Shown here one piece after another: positions 9,636 to 18,217 of a DNA stretch of 64,000 bases (the first letter of the stretch is position 1; the number at the start of each line of letters is the position of its first letter). This stretch comes from Fibrobacter sp. UWB13. GTDB taxonomy: Bacteria > Fibrobacterota > Fibrobacteria > Fibrobacterales > Fibrobacteraceae. The stretch lies in NCBI RefSeq assembly GCF_900177805.1, contig NZ_FXAX01000002.1, positions 558,001 to 622,000 on the forward strand, in the 5' to 3' direction. The translations under genes were made by a program, and so were the position numbers. The notes beneath the pieces are model-generated. The model searched no databases and was not told the DNA's origin. It worked only from the letters and a program-made list of their open reading frames with translations.

Positions 9636-10031
9636 TTACCATACCTTTGCGATGACTTCGCCACCCACCTTGAGTTCGCGGGCTTCGTGGTCAGTCATGA
9701 CACCTTTAGATGTGGAGATGATAGCATAGCCGAGGCCGTTGCGAACGCGCGGAAGCTTGGCCACGTCAACGTAGTGACGGAGACCCGGCGTAGAAACGCG
9801 CTGGAGGCCCTGGATAGCGGATTCGCCCTTCGTGTAACGGAGGAGGACCTTGAGGATGCCCTGCTTACCGTCATCGACGACGACGAACTTCTTAATGAAA
9901 CCTTTTTCCTGCAACACACGTGCAATATCACGCTTAAGATTGCTGGCAGGAATGTCCACCACGGGGAGCTTTGCCGTAGAGGCATTGCGGATACGGGTGA
10001 GCATATCGGCGATAGTATCTGTCATTGCCAT
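9636..10031 (-). CDS. rpsH: 30S ribosomal protein S8
   Basis: 131 residues, normal length. It starts MAMTDTIADMLTRIRNA and ends with the conserved block GLGYAIISTSKGVMTDHEAR. S8 binds helix 21 of 16S rRNA and is the spc-operon translational repressor in E. coli; whether it regulates here is not visible. It lies 12 bp after rpsN, with a clear GGAG ribosome binding site. Confidence 0.98.
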   Translation of the reverse strand: MAMTDTIADMLTRIRNASTAKLPVVDIPASNLKRDIARVLQEKGFIKKFVVVDDGKQGILKVLLRYTKGESAIQGLQRVSTPGLRHYVDVAKLPRVRNGLGYAIISTSKGVMTDHEARELKVGGEVIAKVW

Positions 10032-10043
10032 TTTATACTCTCC

Positions 10044-10229
10044 TTACCAAGACGACTTTGTGATACCGGGGATTTCGCCGGCGAGTGCCATTTCGCGGAA
10101 GCAAATACGGCAAAGGCCAAAGCGGCGCATAAAGGCGTGCGGCCTACCGCAACGCTTGCAACGGTTGTACCCACGAACGGTATACTTCGGAGTACGCTTG
10201 CATTTTTCAATCATTCTTCTGCTTGCCAT
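10044..10229 (-). CDS. rpsN: 30S ribosomal protein S14, zinc-binding type
   Basis: 61 residues, the short type Z form. The zinc ligands CKRC (24-27) and CRIC (40-43) are present, so it is the zinc-dependent version. It lies between rplE and rpsH, in its standard order, with 9 and 12 bp gaps. Confidence 0.97.
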   Translation of the reverse strand: MASRRMIEKCKRTPKYTVRGYNRCKRCGRPHAFMRRFGLCRICFREMALAGEIPGITKSSW

Positions 10230-10238
10230 GGTATTACC

Positions 10239-10778
10239 TTACTTCCTGAAGGGGAGTCCAAGTTCTTCGAGGAGGGCACGGCCTTCGTCGTCCGTCTTAG
10301 CGGAGGTGACGAAAGAAATGTCCATACCGAAGGTACGGGAAATCTTGTCAATGTCGATTTCAACAAAGATCGTCTGTTCCTTGATGCCGAGGGTGAAGTT
10401 ACCCATGCCATCAAAGCCACGGCGTGCGAGACCACGGAAGTCGCGGACACGCGGAAGGTCGATGTTGATGAAACGATAGAGGAAGTCCCACATGTTGTCG
10501 CCATGAAGTGTGACCTTAGCACCGATGCCGATACCTTCACGGAGGTGGAAGTTAGCGACAGCCTTCTTAGCGTTAGTGACAATAGCCTTCTGACCGGTGA
10601 TAGCAGTGAGAGTGTCAGCAGCTTCGTCGAGAATCTTGCGGTTCTGGGAAGCGGCGCCCACGCCCATGTTGAGCACGATCTTTTCGAGACGCGGAATCTG
10701 CATCACGTTCTTGTAGGCAAACTTTTGCTGCAAGGCCGGAACGACCTTTTCGAGATAGAATTGCTTCATCTGGTTCAT
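10239..10778 (-). CDS. rplE: 50S ribosomal protein L5
   Basis: 179 residues. [16 protein letters not shown] near residue 25 and the C-terminal [20 protein letters not shown] are the L5 signatures. L5 binds 5S rRNA and contacts the P-site tRNA. It lies 9 bp after rplX and 9 bp before rpsN. Confidence 0.98.
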   Translation of the reverse strand: MNQMKQFYLEKVVPALQQKFAYKNVMQIPRLEKIVLNMGVGAASQNRKILDEAADTLTAITGQKAIVTNAKKAVANFHLREGIGIGAKVTLHGDNMWDFLYRFINIDLPRVRDFRGLARRGFDGMGNFTLGIKEQTIFVEIDIDKISRTFGMDISFVTSAKTDDEGRALLEELGLPFRK

Positions 10779-10787
10779 TGCGTTACC

Positions 10788-11087
10788 TTACACAGCCTTT
10801 CCAGTTTTGACACTGGTACGAACGCCCTTCTTACCCTTTTCGCGAACGATGCGGGTACGAACGGGAGTGTTGCCTTCGAGAAGCATCACGTTGGAAATGT
10901 CGATCGGCAATTCCTTTTCAACGATGCCACCAGTCTGATTGGTCTGAGACGGCTTTTCGTGACGCTTGCAGACGTTGACGCCAGAAACGGTCACCTTGCC
11001 ATCCTTGACACTGATCACGGTGCCGGTCTTGCCCTTGTTGGCACCGGAAATCACCTTGACGTTATCATTCTTCTTGATGTTAGCCAT
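10788..11087 (-). CDS. rplX: 50S ribosomal protein L24
   Basis: 99 residues. The KOW motif ([19 protein letters not shown]) lies at the N-terminus, as usual for L24, an assembly-initiating protein near the tunnel exit. Its ATG overlaps the stop of rplN by one base. Confidence 0.97.
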   Translation of the reverse strand: MANIKKNDNVKVISGANKGKTGTVISVKDGKVTVSGVNVCKRHEKPSQTNQTGGIVEKELPIDISNVMLLEGNTPVRTRIVREKGKKGVRTSVKTGKAV

Positions 11088-11455
11088 TACAGAACCTCAG
11101 GTGCGAGGGAGATGATCTTCATGTATTTCTTGTCGCGGAGCTCACGAGCCACCGGTCCAAAAATACGGGTTCCACGCGGTTCGCCATCCTTGTTGATGAG
11201 AACCACTGCGTTGTCGGAGAAACGAATGAACGTTCCATCCGGACGTGCGATTTCTTTAGCTGTGCGGACGACGACGGCGTCGGCCACGGAACCCTTCTTC
11301 ACCTTGCTCTGGGGGATAGCGTCCTTAACGGCTACCTTGATGACATCACCGATGCTAGCATAGCGACGGTTTGTGCCACCCAAAACACGGATGCAGGCGA
11401 CTTCCTTGGCACCACTGTTATCGGCCACGACGAGTCTGGTTTCTTCTTGAATCAT
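11087..11455 (-). CDS. rplN: 50S ribosomal protein L14
   Basis: 122 residues, the family's usual length and highly conserved: [27 protein letters not shown] at the start and [12 protein letters not shown] near the end. L14 lies at the intersubunit bridge. It follows rpsQ by 20 bp. Confidence 0.98.
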   Translation of the reverse strand: MIQEETRLVVADNSGAKEVACIRVLGGTNRRYASIGDVIKVAVKDAIPQSKVKKGSVADAVVVRTAKEIARPDGTFIRFSDNAVVLINKDGEPRGTRIFGPVARELRDKKYMKIISLAPEVL

Positions 11456-11475
11456 ATTCGCCTTACTCCAGGAGT

Positions 11476-11730
11476 TTACTTCTTCTTTTCCACAATGCGG
11501 ACGAGGCGCCAGCGCTTCGTTGCAGAGAGGGGACGAGTTTCCATGATTTCGACCAAGTCGCCTTCTTCGGCTTCATTCTTTTCATCGTGAGCCTTGAGCT
11601 TGCTGGTCGTAGTCATGATCTTGTTGTACATCGGGTGACGCTTGCGGTTTTCGACCACAACCGTAATCGTCTTGTCCATCTTGTCGGAGGAGACGATACC
11701 CTGCTTGACTTTACGAAGGTTTCTTTCCAT
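11476..11730 (-). CDS. rpsQ: 30S ribosomal protein S17
   Basis: 84 residues. The OB-fold motif [20 protein letters not shown] and the block [21 protein letters not shown] are diagnostic. It lies 17 bp after rpmC. Confidence 0.97.
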   Translation of the reverse strand: MERNLRKVKQGIVSSDKMDKTITVVVENRKRHPMYNKIMTTTSKLKAHDEKNEAEEGDLVEIMETRPLSATKRWRLVRIVEKKK

Positions 11731-11747
11731 TTCCTGCTCCTGCCGGC

Positions 11748-11939
11748 TTATGCCTTGGCCTTTTCGCTGAGGATGGTCTTGATTCTGGCGATGTCCTTGC
11801 GGGCAGCTTGAATCACAGAGGGTTTTTCCAAATTACCGAGCTTCGCAGTCATGCGGTAATTGAACAAATCGAGATTCAACTGAGCCAGTTTTTCCTTGAG
11901 CTGGTCAACGCCCAGTTCTTTCAATTCACGTGCTTTCAT
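11748..11939 (-). CDS. rpmC: 50S ribosomal protein L29
   Basis: 63 residues from the ATG at 11939 ([18 protein letters not shown]), which overlaps the rplP TAA by one base. A longer upstream frame exists but would run into rplP and lacks L29 similarity. The two-helix fold with [29 protein letters not shown]-type conservation is complete. Confidence 0.95.
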   Translation of the reverse strand: MKARELKELGVDQLKEKLAQLNLDLFNYRMTAKLGNLEKPSVIQAARKDIARIKTILSEKAKA

Positions 11940-12352
11940 TAGATCTCCGATTCTTCGATGATTTTGCACTTAAGGGGGAGCTTCTGAATTGCAACATGGA
12001 GAGCTTCCATGGCAAGTTCACGTTCAACACCACCCATTTCAAAAAGGATGCGACCCGGGAGGATTACGGCTGCCCAGAATTCGACTGCGCCCTTACCCTT
12101 ACCCATACGGGCTTCTGCAGGGTGACGGGTAATCGGCTTATCGGGGAAGACGCGAATCCACACGCGACCACCACGCTTGATCTTACGAGTCATGGCGATA
12201 CGAGCAGCTTCGATCTGGCGAGCGGTGAGCCAGCACTTTTCAAGAGCCTGGATACCGAATTCGCCAAAGGCGATATAGTTGCCACGAGAGGCGACGCCCT
12301 TCATGCGCCCTTTCATTTGCTTACGATGCAATGTTCTTTTCGGACTCAGCAT
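11939..12352 (-). CDS. rplP: 50S ribosomal protein L16
   Basis: 137 residues, normal length. It starts [19 protein letters not shown] and contains [22 protein letters not shown], the conserved loop that reaches the A-site tRNA region. It lies 2 bp after rpsC and overlaps rpmC by one base. Confidence 0.98.
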   Translation of the reverse strand: MLSPKRTLHRKQMKGRMKGVASRGNYIAFGEFGIQALEKCWLTARQIEAARIAMTRKIKRGGRVWIRVFPDKPITRHPAEARMGKGKGAVEFWAAVILPGRILFEMGGVERELAMEALHVAIQKLPLKCKIIEESEI

Positions 12353-12354
12353 AA

Positions 12355-13014
12355 TTACTTCTCTCTCTTGTTGTCGTTCATGACGTCCTTACCGATCTTT
12401 TCACCGTGCATGATCCACACCTTGATACCGATGGCACCATAAACGGTCTTAGCGATGGCAGTTGCGTAGTCGATGTCAGCACGAAGAGTGTGCAGAGGCA
12501 CGCGGCCTTCGGCATACTTTTCAACGCGGGCAATTTCGGCACCACCGAGGCGGCCACCGCACTGCACCTTGATACCTTCCACACCCATGCGCATAGCGGA
12601 CTGGATAGCACGCTTCATGGCACGGCGGAAAGAAATACGCTTTTCGAGCTGGCGAGCAATGTTTTCAGCCACGAGCTTTGCATCAGTTTCCGGACGCTTG
12701 ATTTCGTGGACTGCAATATAGATTTCTTTACCGGTGAGGAACTGGAGTTCGCCCTTCAAACGTTCCAATTCTTCGCCCTTTTTACCGATAACGATACCCG
12801 GGCGAGCGGTATAGAGGTTAACGTTCACCTTCTTGACGGTACGTTCGATGCCGACCTTGGAGAGGGAGGCATGTTCGAAACGCTTCATCAAGTAGCGACG
12901 GAGCACGATATCTTCATAGAGAAGATCGGCAAACTTGTCTTCGGCATACCACTTGGATTCCCAACCGCGGATAACGCCAAGACGAAGACCATTAGGATGA
13001 GTTTTGTGACCCAT
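12355..13014 (-). CDS. rpsC: 30S ribosomal protein S3
   Basis: 219 residues. It has the N-terminal [13 protein letters not shown], the KH domain with [15 protein letters not shown] and the C-terminal S3 domain ([13 protein letters not shown]). S3 is part of the mRNA entry helicase. It lies 2 bp after rplV. Confidence 0.98.
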   Translation of the reverse strand: MGHKTHPNGLRLGVIRGWESKWYAEDKFADLLYEDIVLRRYLMKRFEHASLSKVGIERTVKKVNVNLYTARPGIVIGKKGEELERLKGELQFLTGKEIYIAVHEIKRPETDAKLVAENIARQLEKRISFRRAMKRAIQSAMRMGVEGIKVQCGGRLGGAEIARVEKYAEGRVPLHTLRADIDYATAIAKTVYGAIGIKVWIMHGEKIGKDVMNDNKREK

Positions 13015-13016
13015 TG

Positions 13017-13367
13017 TTAATTCTCCTTGTCTGCGACAACAACGGTGATGTGGGAGAGCGGCTTTTCGATACGGAAAGCACGGCCCTGGGAACGCGGGTG
13101 AATGCGCTTCATGATCGTACCACCATCAGCGGTGATGGTCTTGATCACGATTTCTTCGGCGGAAACCGGAGCGGCGGACTTCTGCTTCAAGTTAGCGACA
13201 GCGGACTTGAGAGCATTTTCAACCAGCGGAGCACCCTTGGTCTGCGTACGGAGGATGGAGAGCATCGCGAAGGCTTCGCTGACGGACTTGCCACGAACGA
13301 GGTCGACTACGCGACGGAGCTTGCGAACGCCGTAACGGACGTTTTTAACTTTAGCAACAGCTTGCAT
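13017..13367 (-). CDS. rplV: 50S ribosomal protein L22
   Basis: 116 residues. [21 protein letters not shown] and the hairpin block [21 protein letters not shown] are typical; the hairpin lines the nascent peptide tunnel. It overlaps the rpsS stop by one base. Confidence 0.97.
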   Translation of the reverse strand: MQAVAKVKNVRYGVRKLRRVVDLVRGKSVSEAFAMLSILRTQTKGAPLVENALKSAVANLKQKSAAPVSAEEIVIKTITADGGTIMKRIHPRSQGRAFRIEKPLSHITVVVADKEN

Positions 13368-13648
13368 TATTTCTTGCCTCCAGCAGTTTCAGTCTTGCGG
13401 TGACCGCGGAAAGTACGGGTCATGGAGAATTCGCCGAGCTTATGGCCAACCATGTTTTCGGTGACATAAACCGGAAGGAACTGCTTGCCGTTATAGACGG
13501 AGAACGTGAGTCCGACCATATCCGGGACGATTGTGGAACGACGGGACCAGGTCTTGATAGCCTGTTTCTTGTCGGAACCGGCCATCGCCTGGGCCTTGCT
13601 GAGAACGTGGGAATCCACGAACGCACCTTTCTTAAGGGATCTAGACAT
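13367..13648 (-). CDS. rpsS: 30S ribosomal protein S19
   Basis: 93 residues with the canonical start [18 protein letters not shown] and the block [18 protein letters not shown]19 lies at the head of the small subunit. It sits 3 bp after rplB. Confidence 0.98.
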   Translation of the reverse strand: MSRSLKKGAFVDSHVLSKAQAMAGSDKKQAIKTWSRRSTIVPDMVGLTFSVYNGKQFLPVYVTENMVGHKLGEFSMTRTFRGHRKTETAGGKK

Positions 13649-13651
13649 GAA

Positions 13652-14482
13652 TTAGGCCCTCTTCTGACGATGACGTACGATGAACTTATCAGTACGCTTG
13701 TTGTTACGAGTTTTTGCACCCTTAGAGTTCTTACCCCAAGGAGAGCACGGATGACGACCACCAGAGGTACGACCTTCACCACCACCAAGGGGGTGATCGA
13801 CCGGGTTCATAACGACACCACGGACGGCCGGGCGCTTGCCGAGCCAGCGAGAGCGGCCTGCAGAACCCGAGGATTCATTCATGTGATCGATATTGGAAAC
13901 CTGACCAACGGTAGCGAGGCAGTCTTCCGGGATGTAGCGGACTTCGCCACTCGGAAGCTTGACCTGGCAGAGCTTGCCGTCCTTGGCAACCAGTTCTGCA
14001 CCGGCACCAGCGGAACGAGCAATCTGGGCACCCTTGCCCGGCTTCATTTCGATGTTGTGGATAATGGTGTTGAGCGGAATGTCGCGGAGAGGAATTGCGT
14101 TACCTACGCGGAATTCAGCACCTTCACCAGCGTTCAGCACATCGCCAACCTTGATTTCGGCCGGAGCGATGATGTATGCGCGCTTGCCGTTTTCGTACTT
14201 GACGAGAGCGATGCGAGCGGTACGGTTCGGATCGTATTCAATCGTTTCGACAGTGCAGGAGAGACCGGCAAACTGACGCTTGAAGTCAATGATACGATAC
14301 AGTTTCTTGTGACCACCACCACGACGACGGGAGGTAATTTCACCAGCATTGTTACGGCCGGAGCTACGCTTGATACCTTCGGTAAGCGGCTTGTACGGCT
14401 TTACAGCAGAGAGTTCCTTGCGGTCACCAATCTGCTTGTAACGCAGTGTCGGGGTAATCGGGCGATAAGATTTCAGACCCAT
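13652..14482 (-). CDS. rplB: 50S ribosomal protein L2
   Basis: 276 residues, full length. It has [17 protein letters not shown] in the OB-like domain and the peptidyl-transferase-proximal block [20 protein letters not shown] with the conserved His. It lies 2 bp after rplW. Confidence 0.98.
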   Translation of the reverse strand: MGLKSYRPITPTLRYKQIGDRKELSAVKPYKPLTEGIKRSSGRNNAGEITSRRRGGGHKKLYRIIDFKRQFAGLSCTVETIEYDPNRTARIALVKYENGKRAYIIAPAEIKVGDVLNAGEGAEFRVGNAIPLRDIPLNTIIHNIEMKPGKGAQIARSAGAGAELVAKDGKLCQVKLPSGEVRYIPEDCLATVGQVSNIDHMNESSGSAGRSRWLGKRPAVRGVVMNPVDHPLGGGEGRTSGGRHPCSPWGKNSKGAKTRNNKRTDKFIVRHRQKRA

Positions 14483-14484
14483 GG

Positions 14485-14787
14485 TTATACTCCTTCAAAC
14501 TCGGCAATCTTTTGCCCGGCCTTCAATGTGATGTAGGCCTTCTTCCAGTTCGGTTTCTTGCCAGCGACCATGCGGACGCGCTTGATCTTGCCGCGGTTGA
14601 TCAAAGTGTTGACCTTAGCGACCTTGACTTCAAAGCGCTTTTCGATAGCGGCCTTGATGTCTTCCTTAGAAGCGTCCATGGCGACCTTGAACACGTACTT
14701 GTGCACGTCGTTACGCTTGTTCACCATGTTCTTCATGGTTTCTTCGGTAACGTGCGGAGCAACGAGGATTTCGCGAATTTCTTTCAT
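14485..14787 (-). CDS. rplW: 50S ribosomal protein L23
   Basis: 100 residues. [13 protein letters not shown] and [16 protein letters not shown] match L23, the docking site for trigger factor and SRP at the tunnel exit. It overlaps rplD by one base. Confidence 0.96.
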   Translation of the reverse strand: MKEIREILVAPHVTEETMKNMVNKRNDVHKYVFKVAMDASKEDIKAAIEKRFEVKVAKVNTLINRGKIKRVRMVAGKKPNWKKAYITLKAGQKIAEFEGV

Positions 14788-15407
14788 TAGCGGCCTCCTT
14801 CAAGTTCTGCGAGAGCAGCCTGAGAGATGACAACGTTATTTGCACGAACAACATCGTAAGTGTTGACGTCAGCTACGCGAGCGCAGCGGCACCAAGGAAT
14901 GTTGTTAGAGGAAAGATAGAGGTTCTGATCCTTTTCGCTAACGATGAAGAGAACGTTGCGCTGTTCGATGCCGGACTTGGCGAGAACAGAGAGGAGATCC
15001 TTGGTCTTCGGAGCGCTGAAGCTGAGAGCTTCGAACACGGAGACCTTGCCTTCGCTAGCCTTGTTGGCGAGAGCGGAGTAGAAAGCGATCTTCTTGACCT
15101 TCTTGTTCACCTTTTCGAAGTAGTCATGAGACTTCGGACCGTGTGCCTTAGCACCACGAACCCAAACTGCAGAGGTGTTCTGACCGGAACGAGCGCGGCC
15201 GGTACCCTTCTGCTTCCACGGCTTCTGGCCACCGCCACTGACTTCGCCCTTGGACTTAGTCTGAGCAGTACCCTGACGATTGTTGTTCAGGATAGCCTTG
15301 ATGTGGAGGTACATGCAGACCTTGTTGACTTCCTGGTCGAAGAGAGCCGGGAGCTGGATATCATTCTTAAAATCGCCAGTAGCGGCGAAAAGCTTTGCAC
15401 TAGCCAT
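14787..15407 (-). CDS. rplD: 50S ribosomal protein L4
   Basis: 206 residues. The long basic loop (SGGGQKPWKQKGTGRARSG) that lines the exit tunnel is intact. In E. coli L4 represses the S10 operon; this leader shows hairpins before tuf but no clear homologue of that control element. It overlaps rplC and rplW by one base each. Confidence 0.97.
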   Translation of the reverse strand: MASAKLFAATGDFKNDIQLPALFDQEVNKVCMYLHIKAILNNNRQGTAQTKSKGEVSGGGQKPWKQKGTGRARSGQNTSAVWVRGAKAHGPKSHDYFEKVNKKVKKIAFYSALANKASEGKVSVFEALSFSAPKTKDLLSVLAKSGIEQRNVLFIVSEKDQNLYLSSNNIPWCRCARVADVNTYDVVRANNVVISQAALAELEGGR

Positions 15408-16024
15408 TAGTCTTTCCTCACCACGATGATGCTGTTCTTCGGGCCCGGGACAGCGCCACGGACGAAGATCAGGTTGCGGTCGCCATCAACTTTGACGACC
15501 TGGAGGTGCTTCACGGTCACTTTCTTGTTGCCGTATTGACCAGCCATACGCTTACCCGGGAAAACACGACCCGGATAGGAGTGAGCGGACGTACCACCCG
15601 GTTCGCGCATATTGTGCGTACCATGGGAACGAGGACCGCTATGGAAACCGTGGCGCTTGATAGTGCCAGAGAAACCATGACCCTTGGAGATGCCAGAGAC
15701 GTTCACAGTCTTTGCATCAGCGAAGTCGGCAGCGCCGAATTCCTTGCCAACCGGCCAGGATTCGAGATCAGCGACATCAAATTCAGCGAGGTGTTCACGA
15801 ACAGCCACGTCAGCCTTCTTGAAATGGCCGACTTCTGCCTTATTGGCGCGCTGTTCCTTCTTGAGACCAAAGCCGATCTGGACAGCAGTGTAGCCGTCCT
15901 TCTCTTCTGTCTTATGGCAAACGACCACGCACGGACCGGCTTCGAGAACCGTGACAGGGACGCATTCGCCCTGTTCCGTGAACACTTGGGTCATTCCCAA
16001 TTTCTTTGCGAGAATACCGTTCAT
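15407..16024 (-). CDS. rplC: 50S ribosomal protein L3
   Basis: 205 residues, starting MNGILAKKLGMTQVFTEQG. It contains the internal loop block RHGFHSGPRSHGTHNMREPG, which reaches the peptidyl-transferase centre and carries the conserved glutamine-site region. It lies 5 bp after rpsJ. Confidence 0.98.
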   Translation of the reverse strand: MNGILAKKLGMTQVFTEQGECVPVTVLEAGPCVVVCHKTEEKDGYTAVQIGFGLKKEQRANKAEVGHFKKADVAVREHLAEFDVADLESWPVGKEFGAADFADAKTVNVSGISKGHGFSGTIKRHGFHSGPRSHGTHNMREPGGTSAHSYPGRVFPGKRMAGQYGNKKVTVKHLQVVKVDGDRNLIFVRGAVPGPKNSIIVVRKD

Positions 16025-16029
16025 TGTTA

Positions 16030-16338
16030 TTAGACCTTAATTTCGACTTCAACGCCTGCCGGCAAGTCAAGTTTCATGAGGGAATCTACAGTTTGCGGCG
16101 TAGCATCAAGGATGTCGATAAGACGCTTGTGCGTACGGGATTCGAACTGTTCACGAGAAGTCTTGTCAATATGCGGAGAGCGGAGCACCGTATACTTCTG
16201 GATCTTCGTCGGGAGAGGGATGGGGCCTGCAATACGAGCCCCAGTGTTCTTAGCTGTATTCACGATATCTTGAGCAGAGCGGTCGATCATACGATGATCG
16301 AAGCTCTTCAAGCGAATACGGATGCGTTCACCAGCCAT
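16030..16338 (-). CDS. rpsJ: 30S ribosomal protein S10 (NusE)
   Basis: 102 residues, typical: [20 protein letters not shown] at the start and [11 protein letters not shown] at the end. S10 acts in the ribosome and as NusE in antitermination. It lies 9 bp after tuf, so tuf and the S10 block share a transcript. Confidence 0.98.
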   Translation of the reverse strand: MAGERIRIRLKSFDHRMIDRSAQDIVNTAKNTGARIAGPIPLPTKIQKYTVLRSPHIDKTSREQFESRTHKRLIDILDATPQTVDSLMKLDLPAGVEVEIKV

Positions 16339-16347
16339 GATTATTCC

Positions 16348-17532
16348 TTACTTGATGATTTCGGTAACAGAGCCAGCACCAACAGTACGTCCACCTTCGC
16401 GGATAGCGAAGCGGAGCTGCTTTTCCATGGCGATCGGAGCGATGAGGTTCACGTGGATCGTGACGGTATCACCCGGGGTAACCATTTCGACGCCTTCCGG
16501 GAGCTGAATCGTGCCGGTAACGTCGGTGGTGCGGAAGTAGAACTGAGGACGGTAGCCGTTCATGAACGGCGTGTGGCGGCCACCTTCGTCCTTAGTGAGA
16601 ACGTAGATTTCAGCCTTGAATTCGGTGTGCGGAGTGACAGACTTCGGAGCGGCGAGAACCATGCCACGGACGATGTCCTTCTTTTCAGCGCCACGGAGGA
16701 GGAGACCAACGTTGTCACCTGCCTGAGCGTCGTCGAGAAGCTTGCGGAACATTTCAACACCGGTGATGACGTATTCGGTGGTTTCACCGAGACCGATACG
16801 TTCAACCTTGTCGTTCAAGCGAACGACACCGCGTTCGATACGGCCAGTAGCGACAGTGCCGCGGCCAGTAATCGTGAACACGTCTTCGATCGGCATGAGG
16901 AACGGCTTGTCGGTATCGCGCTGCGGGAGCGGGATGTAGGTGTCGCAAGCGTCCATGAGTTCCATGATCTTGTCCTGGTATTCCGGATCGCCTTCGAGAG
17001 CCTTGAGAGCGGAACCACGGATGATCGGAGTGTTGTCACCGTCAAAGTCATACTTGGAGAGAAGTTCGCGAACTTCCATTTCGACGAGGTCGAGAATTTC
17101 AGCATCGTCAACCATGTCGCACTTGTTCATGAACACGACGATCTTCGGCACGCCAACCTGGTGTGCAAGAAGGATGTGTTCGCGAGTCTGCGGCATCGGG
17201 CCGTCAGTAGCAGCAACGACGAGGATAGCGCCGTCCATCTGAGCAGCACCAGTCACCATGTTCTTCACATAGTCAGCATGCCCCGGGCAGTCGACGTGTG
17301 CGTAGTGGCGATTTGCAGTGGTGTATTCCACGTGGGAGGTGTTGATCGTGATACCACGAGCCTTTTCTTCCGGAGCGTTATCGATTTCGTCGAAACGCTT
17401 TGCAGCGGCAAGACCCTTAGCAGCAAGGGTGGTGCAGATTGCAGCGGTCAAAGTGGTTTTACCGTGGTCAACGTGGCCGATGGTGCCAATGTTGCAGTGC
17501 GGCTTGCTTCTGTCAAAATGTTCTTTTGCCAT
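16348..17532 (-). CDS. tuf: Translation elongation factor Tu
   Basis: 394 residues, full length. The G1 loop GHVDHGKT lies at residues 19-26, DCPGH and NKCDMVD (G3 and G4) follow, and domains 2 and 3 are complete, ending [10 protein letters not shown]. It delivers aminoacyl-tRNA to the ribosome. It heads the S10-spc-alpha operon directly; no rpsL, rpsG or fusA lies upstream. AGAGGA precedes the ATG. Confidence 0.98.
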   Translation of the reverse strand: MAKEHFDRSKPHCNIGTIGHVDHGKTTLTAAICTTLAAKGLAAAKRFDEIDNAPEEKARGITINTSHVEYTTANRHYAHVDCPGHADYVKNMVTGAAQMDGAILVVAATDGPMPQTREHILLAHQVGVPKIVVFMNKCDMVDDAEILDLVEMEVRELLSKYDFDGDNTPIIRGSALKALEGDPEYQDKIMELMDACDTYIPLPQRDTDKPFLMPIEDVFTITGRGTVATGRIERGVVRLNDKVERIGLGETTEYVITGVEMFRKLLDDAQAGDNVGLLLRGAEKKDIVRGMVLAAPKSVTPHTEFKAEIYVLTKDEGGRHTPFMNGYRPQFYFRTTDVTGTIQLPEGVEMVTPGDTVTIHVNLIAPIAMEKQLRFAIREGGRTVGAGSVTEIIK

Positions 17533-17575
17533 TTTTTCCTCTTCTTCAGCAGAAGGTTTATCGCTTCAAGTTCAA

Positions 17576-17594
17576 GAGAACTACACGAGTTCTC
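17576..17594 (-). other. Perfect hairpin in the tuf 5' leader
   Basis: GAGAACT (17576-17582) and AGTTCTC (17588-17594) form a 7-bp perfect inverted repeat with a 5-nt loop, about 45 bp before the tuf ATG. A second inverted repeat, TTTCGCA/TGCGAAA on the minus strand, lies next to it (about 17603-17636). No U-run follows either, so they look like leader structures rather than terminators. Confidence 0.5.
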
Positions 17595-17643
17595 CGTATT
17601 TTCGCAAAGCATAGGAAGCGGTACTCTGCGAAATTGGAACACA

Positions 17644-17671
17644 AATTTAATAAATGCTAGGTAATTTGCAA
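17644..17671 (-). promoter_or_regulatory. Putative promoter of the tuf/ribosomal operon
   Basis: On the minus strand: TTGCAA (17671-17666), a 16-bp spacer, then TAAATT (17649-17644). Transcription would start near 17637 and give a leader of about 105 nt that holds the two hairpins. Confidence 0.45.
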
Positions 17672-18217
17672 GTATTTTTCTTTTGAAATTGCGCTAAAAA
17701 TGCGGATTTTCGGACTTATCCACAATTTTTCGGGGTGTTTCCGGAGCGTTGAAAACCCGCTCATTTTCTAGGATAAAAATGCCCTTTTTCGCTTAATTTT
17801 CAAAGGTATAGCAATTTATATCAACGATAAAACCAAGTTTCTAACATCTTATCAACATTATTTATAAACCCACCAAAATCGATTTCACAAGGGCACGCAT
17901 TAAAAGTAAAAAGATTTTTACATTAAAAAATTTTACAAAGTTTTACCTTTCCAGACTTCCCAAACCATTGACTTTCAATATTTTGAGATTTCCCGTCCCT
18001 TTCAAAATAACAGAATTCGCGTCTCCAAAATCACCCCTATCGACCACCGACAAATTACCAACAACCACTAACGAATGACCAACAGCTAAAGACCAATTAC
18101 CAAATTCCGAATTGTTTTATATCACGATTATCACGTGAAAAGATTTTTTACAAGACATTATATATAATATTGCTATCTTTAAATAAAGGTGTTTGGGGAT
18201 AATTTCGAGGAACTTCT
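17672..18217. other. AT-rich intergenic region between tuf and the first GH45 gene
   Basis: About 545 bp without a gene, between divergently transcribed units. It holds a perfect DnaA-box word TTATCCACA (17716-17724), a one-mismatch word TTATCAACA (17849-17857), the short-unit repeat at 18041-18106 and a strongly AT-rich stretch containing TATAAT around 18163-18172 that may be the -10 region of the GH45 gene. No conserved -35 box is clear. Confidence 0.5.
18041..18106. repeat. Degenerate short-unit repeat (CCAACAACCACTAA-type)
   Basis: Imperfect tandem words such as CCAACAACC, ACTAACGAATGACC, AGACCAATTACC. On the complementary strand these read GGTAATTGGTC, GGTCATTCGTTAG, GGTTGTTGG, the same vocabulary as at 3451-3495 and 59728-59857. 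Confidence 0.5.

Noticed and set aside
9687-11363. Plus-strand frame of 558 codons
   Set aside because: Entirely antisense to five ribosomal protein genes; a mirror effect of biased codon use.
16006-17664. Plus-strand frame of 552 codons
   Set aside because: Antisense to tuf and rpsJ with no protein-like pattern.
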